NCBI GenBank assembly: GCA_017962145.1
Contig: JAGCVX010000022.1
Coordinates: 117,858 to 181,857, forward strand
Length of the DNA: 64,000 nucleotides
Source: Clostridiales bacterium
Lineage (GTDB): Bacteria > Bacillota > Clostridia > Saccharofermentanales > Saccharofermentanaceae
Reading direction: 5' to 3'
In this document: piece by piece, positions 58,226-64,000 of the stretch
Numbering within the stretch: the first letter of the stretch is position 1
How the letters are laid out: each line of letters begins with the position of its first letter
Notes under the pieces: model-generated
What the model was told of the DNA's origin: nothing
What the model saw: only the letters and a program-made list of their open reading frames with translations
Database searches by the model: none
Translations under genes and position numbers: made by a program

Positions 58226-60850
58226 ATGTCTGATTCTACAAACGAGAACCTCTCCGGCAAGGACCTGCGCAAGCAGCAGGAAGCCGAAGTTGACGCGATT
58301 TTCTGCTCCGAGCAGACAACAATTATCCCGGTCGATCTCGAAAAAGAAATGAAGAAATCATTCATCGATTACGCGATGAGTGTTATTTCCGACCGTGCTC
58401 TGCCGGACATCCGCGACGGTCTCAAGCCGGTTCACAGAAGAATTCTCTATTCCATGTTTACCCAGGGATTTACTCCGGATAAACCATATAGAAAGTGCGC
58501 GACCACAGTCGGTGACGTACTTGGTCGTTTCCATCCGCACGGTGACGCATCCGTATACGATGCTCTCGTTCGTCTGGCACAGGACTTCTCCATGCGTTAC
58601 ATGCTGGTAGAAGGTCATGGTAACTTCGGTTCCATGGACGGTGACCCGCCGGCTGCTTACCGTTATACAGAAGCAAGACTCCAGAAAGTCGCCATGGAAA
58701 TGATGAGCGACATCAACAAGGGTACGGTAGACTTCCGTCCGAACTTCGACGAGCACGACGTAGAGCCTGTTGCTCTTCCGTCCCGTTTCCCGAACCTTCT
58801 GGTAAACGGTTCCGTCGGTATCGCCGTAGGTATGGCGACCAACATCCCGCCGCACAACATGGGCGAGGTCATCGACGGTGTAGTTATGCTCCTGGATAAT
58901 CCGGAAGCCACGATCGAAGACCTGATGACCGTCATCAAGGGACCTGACTTCCCGACAGGCGGTATGATCCTCGGACGCCGTGGTATCAGCGACACCTACC
59001 GCACAGGTAAGGGCCGTATCGTAGTCCGTGCGCATACTGATATCGAAGTGATGAGCAACGGCCGTGCACGTATCGTCGTACACGATCTGCCGTACATGGT
59101 CAACAAGGCACGTCTCATCGAGAGAATCGCCGAGCTCGTTAAGGAGAAGAAGATCGATGGTATCTCCGATATCCGCGATGAGTCCGACCGTAACGAGAAA
59201 GTACGTATCGTCATCGAGCTCCGTCGTGATGCCAATGCGAACGTCGTACTGAATCAGCTTTACAAGAACTCCCAGATCCAGGATGCATTCTGTGCAAATA
59301 TGCTGGCTCTGGTTCCGGACGCAGAAGGCCGCCTCGAGCCGAAGACCATCAACCTGATGGATGCTCTGACCTACTACATCGCCCACCAGGAAGATGTTGT
59401 TCTGCGCCGCACCAAGTATGACCTGGAAAAGGCACTGGCCAGAAAGCACATCGTTGAAGGCCTCTTGATTGCGATCGACAACATCGATGAAGTTATCCAG
59501 ATCATCAGAAGTTCCCGTACAGAGGAACAGGCGAAGGCAAGACTGTGCGAGCGTTTCGGATTCTCCGACAAGCAGGCACAGCACATCGTCGACATGAGAC
59601 TTGGTCGTCTGACCGGTCTCGAAAGAGAAAAGCTCGAAGCCGAGGCAAAGGAACTCGACGAGCGTATCGCTTACTTCAGAAATGTTATCGATGACGAGAC
59701 GCTCCTGCGTAAGGTCATCAAGGACGAGATCCTCGAGATCAAGAAGAAGTATTACGAAGACAGAAGAACCGAGATCGGACCGCCGGATGAGGATGAGATC
59801 GATGATGAGTCCCTGATCCAGGAAGAACAGATCGTTATTACGCTGACCCACCTCGGCTACGTAAAGCGTTGCCCGATCGACACATACAGAAGCCAGCATC
59901 GTGGCGGCCGCGGCATTTCCGGTCTGGCTACCCACGAAGAGGACTATGTCACGAAGATCATCACATCTTCTACACATGATATCCTCCTTTGCTTCACCAA
60001 CCGTGGACGCGTATTCCGCATGAAGGGTTATCAGATCCCGGAGGCAGGACGTCAGGCCAAGGGTACGGCTGTTGTAAATCTTCTCCAGCTCGAAGCAGAT
60101 GAGAAGATCCAGACGATCATCCCGATCAAGGACTTCGAGTCCGGTGCATACCTGACGATGGCAACACGTGAAGGCGTAGTCAAGAAGACAGAACTGGCAG
60201 ACTATTCCAGAATCAACAGAAGCGGTCTGATCGCGATCAACATCCGTGAAGACGACGAGCTGGTCGGCGTTCACCTGACCGACGGCAACCAGGAGATCGT
60301 TCTGGTTACCAGAAATGGTCTTTCCATCCGCTTCAACGAGAATACCGTAAGAAGCACCGGTAGAAATACTATGGGTGTTAAGGGTATTACCCTCCGCGAA
60401 GGTGACGAGGTCATCGGCATGGCTCCGGTAATCGAGAACAAGAACCTCCTCGTTATCGCCGAGAAGGGCTTTGGTAAGCGTACCGAGATGGAAGAGTACC
60501 GTGTACAGTCCCGTGGCGGTAAGGGTCTGATGACCTACCGTGTATCGGAGAAGACAGGACCGCTGGTTCGTGCACTCCAGGTCGATGATGATAAGGACAT
60601 CCTCATCATCAACAACGACGGTATCGTGATCCGCCTCTGGGCGAAAGAGATTCCGGTTCTGTCCCGTGTTACACAGGGCGTCACCCTGATGCGATTCAAG
60701 GACAGCTTTGTCGTGGATGTGGCAGTAGTCGACCACGAAGAGGAGGAAGAGGAGACCGCGGAGATGGAACAGTCCGAGTCTTCTGAGAATACGGAAGTAT
60801 CTTCCGAAGAAAACGCCGCTGAGACCCAGGAACCGGAGACCCAGGCATAA
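58226..60850 (+). CDS. gyrA: DNA gyrase subunit A
   Basis: The 874-residue protein is a type II topoisomerase breakage-reunion subunit. The catalytic Tyr is Y147 (AYRYTEARL), and the C-terminal GyrA box QSRGGKG marks it as gyrase rather than ParC. The quinolone region reads HPHGDASVYD: A108 is at the position of E. coli Ser83. The N-terminus is about 25 residues longer than in E. coli. gyrB is not adjacent. AGGGAGGAAG precedes the ATG. Confidence 0.97.
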   Translation: MSDSTNENLSGKDLRKQQEAEVDAIFCSEQTTIIPVDLEKEMKKSFIDYAMSVISDRALPDIRDGLKPVHRRILYSMFTQGFTPDKPYRKCATTVGDVLGRFHPHGDASVYDALVRLAQDFSMRYMLVEGHGNFGSMDGDPPAAYRYTEARLQKVAMEMMSDINKGTVDFRPNFDEHDVEPVALPSRFPNLLVNGSVGIAVGMATNIPPHNMGEVIDGVVMLLDNPEATIEDLMTVIKGPDFPTGGMILGRRGISDTYRTGKGRIVVRAHTDIEVMSNGRARIVVHDLPYMVNKARLIERIAELVKEKKIDGISDIRDESDRNEKVRIVIELRRDANANVVLNQLYKNSQIQDAFCANMLALVPDAEGRLEPKTINLMDALTYYIAHQEDVVLRRTKYDLEKALARKHIVEGLLIAIDNIDEVIQIIRSSRTEEQAKARLCERFGFSDKQAQHIVDMRLGRLTGLEREKLEAEAKELDERIAYFRNVIDDETLLRKVIKDEILEIKKKYYEDRRTEIGPPDEDEIDDESLIQEEQIVITLTHLGYVKRCPIDTYRSQHRGGRGISGLATHEEDYVTKIITSSTHDILLCFTNRGRVFRMKGYQIPEAGRQAKGTAVVNLLQLEADEKIQTIIPIKDFESGAYLTMATREGVVKKTELADYSRINRSGLIAINIREDDELVGVHLTDGNQEIVLVTRNGLSIRFNENTVRSTGRNTMGVKGITLREGDEVIGMAPVIENKNLLVIAEKGFGKRTEMEEYRVQSRGGKGLMTYRVSEKTGPLVRALQVDDDKDILIINNDGIVIRLWAKEIPVLSRVTQGVTLMRFKDSFVVDVAVVDHEEEEEETAEMEQSESSENTEVSSEENAAETQEPETQA

Positions 60851-60901
60851 GCCGGGCCCCGCTTCCGAAAGGCGAGCATTCTAAAGGAGAAACAGAAAAT
60901 C

Positions 60902-62293
60902 ATGAACAGCAATAAGTACGGAAAAGCTTCGAAAGCGCGCCGGACAATCTGGAAGAAAGGATGGACGGCCGTGTTGGCGTCCGTACTTATTCTTCTTTGC
61001 GCATTTCGACCTCTGACCTTTGCGGACGACGGAGTCGGACAGGATCCGATCGATCTTCCGGATCTGTCTGAAGTACAGTGCGCATCGTATTTTGCCTATG
61101 ACCGAACAACAGGAACCGTTCTTCTGGATAAGGACGCAGACGCAAAGATCTATCCGGCCAGCATGACCAAGATCCTGACTCTTGCTCTGGCGATGGAATA
61201 TCTTTCCCCGGACGAGGTCGTGACCGTAAGCCAGACCGCGATGGACGCGACGACACCGAACTCTACCATGATGGGCCTTGTTGTAGGCGAAGAAGTTACG
61301 GTAAATGACCTCTACTACGGTCTGATGCTTCCTTCGGGAAATGACGCGGCGAACGTTCTGGCTGAAGCGATCGCGACGAAGCGCGCCCAGATCAATCCGC
61401 TTCCGACACCTACACCGGATCCGGCAGCGGACCCGAACGGAGACGGAACCGGCGTGACGATCTCTCTGATTGGCCAGTTCGCGATCATCGCAAACGAGAA
61501 GATCGCACAGCTCGGTCTTTCGGCTTCGCACTTTATCAATCCAAACGGCCTTCAGAACGATGAGCACTACACCACTGCCAGAGAACTGGCGATGATGTTT
61601 GACTATGCTCTTGGCTTTGAAGATTTCCGTACGGTCATCAGCACACCGTCTCATGCATTTAAAGCAACTAACAAGCATACTTTCGACGGGTGGAAGATCG
61701 TAAGAAATACAAACTTCCTGCTTCAGGATCCGTGGATCCTGGGCCCGGATACGCACTGTGCCGAGATCTTCGGCGGTAAGACCGGAACCACCAAGGTGGC
61801 CGGAACCGGTATGACCCTTCTGACGATCAACCAGAACGGACACGAAGTCATTACCTCTGTCTGCGGTATTCCTTATGATCTGGCAGACCGCCAGACGACA
61901 TATGTCGCAACGGTCGTAAATGCAGCGCACGACGTATGCTGGGAAAGTGATCCGACAGTCCGTGTTGACGGAAACGTGATGGACTATCGTCCGTATAACG
62001 CACCGGAAGGACAGGAACCGTCAGGGGAGAAGTCCAATATCCAGATCGGAACACCGACGCCGGAGCCGTCGCAGGAGACACAACCTGAGCAGACCCAAGT
62101 CGTTCCTGCAGAGACGACCATCACGCCGATCGAAGAAAAGGAAGAGCAGTCGCTCTTTGAAGAACACCCGGTTCTCGTGATCATCCTGATCGTGCTGAGC
62201 ATCGTGGTCGTAGGACTGATATTCTTTACTGTCATCTCCGTAAGCCAGGCAAAGCGCAGAAGAAAGAGAATGGGCGTAAGAAAAGTCCGCTGA
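60902..62293 (+). CDS. D-alanyl-D-alanine carboxypeptidase (PBP5/DacF-like)
   Basis: The 463-residue serine enzyme trims the terminal D-Ala from peptidoglycan stem peptides. It has an N-terminal export segment (about 17-42), the active-site SMTK (S87-K90), SGN (S145-N147) and KTG (K293-G295) motifs, a Pro/Thr/Glu-rich region (about 375-410) and a C-terminal membrane helix (about 418-445) followed by a basic tail. A low-complexity insert with Pro/Thr and Asp/Gly (about 165-180) follows the SGN motif. AAAGGAG precedes the ATG. It lies 51 bases after gyrA without an obvious terminator between. Confidence 0.92.
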   Translation: MNSNKYGKASKARRTIWKKGWTAVLASVLILLCAFRPLTFADDGVGQDPIDLPDLSEVQCASYFAYDRTTGTVLLDKDADAKIYPASMTKILTLALAMEYLSPDEVVTVSQTAMDATTPNSTMMGLVVGEEVTVNDLYYGLMLPSGNDAANVLAEAIATKRAQINPLPTPTPDPAADPNGDGTGVTISLIGQFAIIANEKIAQLGLSASHFINPNGLQNDEHYTTARELAMMFDYALGFEDFRTVISTPSHAFKATNKHTFDGWKIVRNTNFLLQDPWILGPDTHCAEIFGGKTGTTKVAGTGMTLLTINQNGHEVITSVCGIPYDLADRQTTYVATVVNAAHDVCWESDPTVRVDGNVMDYRPYNAPEGQEPSGEKSNIQIGTPTPEPSQETQPEQTQVVPAETTITPIEEKEEQSLFEEHPVLVIILIVLSIVVVGLIFFTVISVSQAKRRRKRMGVRKVR

Positions 62294-62347
62294 AGATTCA
62301 TCGGACCTTTCGATTCTCTTAGAATCATTTAAATGTATATATAAAAG

Positions 62348-62380
62348 AAGGGACCGTCTTTTCAAAAGACGGTCCCTTTT
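62348..62380. terminator. Bidirectional terminator between the carboxypeptidase gene and ldh
   Basis: A 15-bp perfect stem (62348-62362 with 62364-62378; core GGGACCGTC) with T residues on both sides serves both convergent genes. Confidence 0.93.
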
Positions 62381-62402
62381 CGTTGTCGTTTTAAGCTGTG
62401 GA

Positions 62403-63356
62403 TTACAGATCCTTAACTTCGTCGAGGATCTTCTTAACAGACTCAGCGGAAGCCTGCAGGAAGCGGAGCTCCTGAGGATCGAGGTCGAGCTCGAGAACCT
62501 TCTCAACACCGTCTGCACCGATGATGGTCGGAACGTTGGTTGCAACATCCTGGATACCATACTCACCGCTCAGAACGCTGCCGACTGTACGGATTGTGTT
62601 CTCGCCCTTGAGAAGGGACTTCGCGATCGTGGAAACAGAAACCGCGATACCGTCAAAGGTTGCACCCTTGAGCTTGATAACTTCAGCACCGGAGAAGCGT
62701 GTCTTCTCAGCGATCTCGATTCTGTCAGCCTGTGTGAACGGGATGCCTGTTGTCTTGGAATAATCATCGATGGAAAGACCGGCGATGTTGGTAGCGCTCC
62801 ATGCAGGAAGCTGGGAGTCGCCGTGCTCACCGATGATGTAACCATGTACGTTACGAACGTCGATATCTAACTTCTGGGAGATAAGAATACGGAAACGAGC
62901 ACTGTCAAGAACTGTACCGGAACCAAGTACTCGGTTTCTCGGAAGACCGGACCACTTCGCGATCATGTAAGTAAGAACGTCGACCGGGTTGGAAACAACG
63001 AGGATATTACCTGTTGTGTAGTGCTCCATAATGCTTGTTGTGATCTTCTTAGCAAGACCAACATTTTTCTTTGCCAGATCCAGACGTGTTTCACCGGGTT
63101 TTCTCGGGATACCTGCTGTGATGATGATCAGATCGCAATCCTTTACGTCTGAATAATCACCTGCGTAGATGTCCATCTGACCAAGGAACGGAAGACCGTG
63201 GCTGATATCCAGTGCCTCACCCTTTGCCTTGTCCTGGTTAACATCGATCAGAACCAACTCTGTGCAGAGCTGCTGGATGGCCATTGCAAATGCAATGGAG
63301 GATCCTACTGCGCCTGCTCCGATAATTGCTACTTTAGAACCATGCTTCGTATTCAT
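62403..63356 (-). CDS. ldh: L-lactate dehydrogenase-type 2-hydroxyacid dehydrogenase with Arg at the specificity position
   Basis: The 317-residue enzyme has NAD-binding GAGAVGSS, D38 (NADH preference), the catalytic His in IGEHGDSQ, and LDSARFR with the substrate-binding Arg. The specificity loop reads PRKPGETRLDL: R85, at the position of Gln102 of Bacillus LDH, is Arg as in malate dehydrogenases, while the rest of the loop is of LDH type. Overall family placement is LDH. Activity with oxaloacetate as well as or instead of pyruvate is possible. The ATG at 63356 is chosen over a GTG at 63374; GGGAG lies about 11 bases upstream. Confidence 0.88.
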   Translation of the reverse strand: MNTKHGSKVAIIGAGAVGSSIAFAMAIQQLCTELVLIDVNQDKAKGEALDISHGLPFLGQMDIYAGDYSDVKDCDLIIITAGIPRKPGETRLDLAKKNVGLAKKITTSIMEHYTTGNILVVSNPVDVLTYMIAKWSGLPRNRVLGSGTVLDSARFRILISQKLDIDVRNVHGYIIGEHGDSQLPAWSATNIAGLSIDDYSKTTGIPFTQADRIEIAEKTRFSGAEVIKLKGATFDGIAVSVSTIAKSLLKGENTIRTVGSVLSGEYGIQDVATNVPTIIGADGVEKVLELDLDPQELRFLQASAESVKKILDEVKDL

Positions 63357-63616
63357 TTTCGTACCAACTCCCACAATACTTCTTTGTATTTACTTTCATT
63401 TCCGAGATAGGAATCATGTCGAAAAAAACATGGTATTCAATCCGTCTCGAAATTCTGGCAAGGGTATTTTAATATGAAAAAAACGCAATTACAACGCTCT
63501 AAAAGCAAAAATTATTATGTGCATAAAACCAGTGCAAAAAACACAACTAATGATATGCGAAAAGTACATGAAAACATAAAATACTAGCATACCAATCAAA
63601 AAGAACAGGAGACCGG

Positions 63617-63647
63617 TTGACACACCTGACCAGGATCGAGGTAAAAT
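63617..63647 (+). promoter_or_regulatory. Possible distal rRNA promoter
   Basis: TTGACA (63617-63622) and TAAAAT (63642-63647), spaced by 19 bases. GACCGGT (63611-63617) and ACCGGTC (63652-63658) flank it as an inverted repeat. A second TATAAT at 63713-63718 may form a further promoter. Confidence 0.5.
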
Positions 63648-63804
63648 GATGACCGGTCACGGGACAAAAACATACGAAAAGCATGTAATAAATTAGTAAA
63701 GGAATTATATAGTATAATAGGATTCCGGCTACAACGTCAAAAGCCCTGAAATCAGGCGTGTTCGAGGATCCGGAAGATTCCTTGAAAAATTATCAAAAAA
63801 AGTG

Positions 63805-63833
63805 TTGACAGACCCATATACCCGTGTTACTAT
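63805..63833 (+). promoter_or_regulatory. Main rRNA operon promoter
   Basis: Consensus TTGACA (63805-63810), a 17-base spacer and TACTAT (63828-63833), about 150 bases before mature 16S. Confidence 0.9.
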
Positions 63834-63959
63834 AGTTAAGCGCTTCGCGAGAGAGCGAACGCGAACGGACCTTGAAAATTGAATAGAAGAGCAGAAAGTA
63901 ATTACTACTTTTATACGAGCCATTAGTTCAATTCATAGAGTTGAAAAACAAGTAAACAA

Positions 63960-63985
63960 AGAGCCAAACGGCTCTCCAGATTTTT
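63960..63985 (+). other. rRNA leader hairpin before 16S
   Basis: AGAGCC (63960-63965) pairs with GGCTCT (63970-63975), followed by a TTTTT at 63981-63985. It resembles a terminator but lies in the rRNA leader, where antitermination or processing is usual. Confidence 0.6.
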
Positions 63986-64000
63986 ATTGAGAGTTTGATC
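63983..64000 (+). rRNA. 16S rRNA, 5' end only (runs off the window)
   Basis: The last bases read TTGAGAGTTTGATC, the conserved 5' start of Firmicutes 16S rRNA. The mature end is estimated from the fit of AGAGTTTGATC to position 8 of the standard numbering. Confidence 0.93.

Larger units (their letters stand above)
63357..63982. other. 626-base intergenic and rRNA leader region
   Basis: The part next to ldh is AT-rich and should hold the ldh promoter, which I cannot place with confidence. The rest holds the rRNA promoters (63617-63647 and 63805-63833), an inverted repeat flanking the first, and an rRNA leader with an ACCTTGAAAATTGAA segment and a hairpin just before 16S. No gene of credible length is seen. 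Confidence 0.6.

Noticed and set aside
58358..60736. Long open frame on the minus strand opposite gyrA (about 790 codons), and a similar one opposite the EF-G-like gene (16933-18876)
   Set aside because: They lack ribosome binding sites and family motifs, and follow the codon bias of the real genes on the other strand.

Overview
The window is a 64-kb stretch of chromosome from a low-to-middle GC Bacillota, most likely a fermentative anaerobe of the class Clostridia. The basis is inference from gene content: HPr kinase with RapZ and WhiA, a T-box leader, a class Alr/Ddl/YidC/Jag gene set, strong AGGAGG ribosome binding sites, an EF-G-like paralogue, L-lactate dehydrogenase, and a 16S rRNA 5' end of the Firmicutes type at the right edge. 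No prophage, insertion sequence, CRISPR array, plasmid or restriction genes are visible. Most genes lie on the + strand, in the same direction as the rRNA operon.

Layout. 1-9 kb: a SufBD-family Fe-S scaffold gene, a membrane c-di-GMP phosphodiesterase, tRNA-Ala(CGC), a secreted wall-type protein, a GH31 glycosidase with an altered active site, and a divergently placed iron-ADH-like protein with altered metal ligands. 8.7-17 kb: the CCA enzyme, then an envelope-type cluster (lone prepilin, CAP-domain surface protein, DUF2752 protein, two zinc-ribbon membrane proteins, a zinc-ribbon/coiled-coil/DUF4177 protein). 17-23 kb: an EF-G-like factor and hprK-murB-rapZ-whiA. 23-29 kb: an unknown membrane protein, a PadR/HAAS module, a T-box leader in front of phenylacetate-CoA ligase, and a DUF4214-amidase. 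29-41 kb: MnmM-type methyltransferase, GH43, a metallophosphoesterase, a second EAL protein, Ddl, a large GT-C-like membrane protein, an HI0933-type flavoprotein and a DMT transporter. 41-48.7 kb: a PQQ-type propeller protein with a coupled unknown, a membrane protein, a uridine-kinase-like protein, MetA, NnrD and Alr. 48.7-56.8 kb: the conserved rpmH-rnpA-yidD-yidC-jag-mnmE-mnmG-rsmG block plus an AEC transporter. 56.8-64 kb: an ECF sigma/anti-sigma pair, gyrA, a D,D-carboxypeptidase, ldh, and the start of an rRNA operon.

How the parts fit. Cell wall precursor and maturation genes are spread through the window (murB, alr, ddl, the D,D-carboxypeptidase, the amidase), next to tRNA modification and translation genes (cca, mnmM, mnmE, mnmG, rsmG, rnpA, rpmH, EF-G-like). 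Intracellular GH31 and GH43 proteins together with hprK point to plant or host glycan use under carbon catabolite control, with lactate or a related 2-hydroxy acid as a likely fermentation product. The block that in most Firmicutes abuts dnaA and oriC is present, but dnaA, dnaN, recF, gyrB and parAB are all absent from its flanks, so the origin region appears rearranged.

I did not find a clear-cut, wholly new multi-gene system. The best candidates for a second look are the T-box on paaK, the envelope and zinc-ribbon cluster at 10.4-16.7 kb, and three enzymes with changed diagnostic residues (GH31, iron-ADH-like, LDH).
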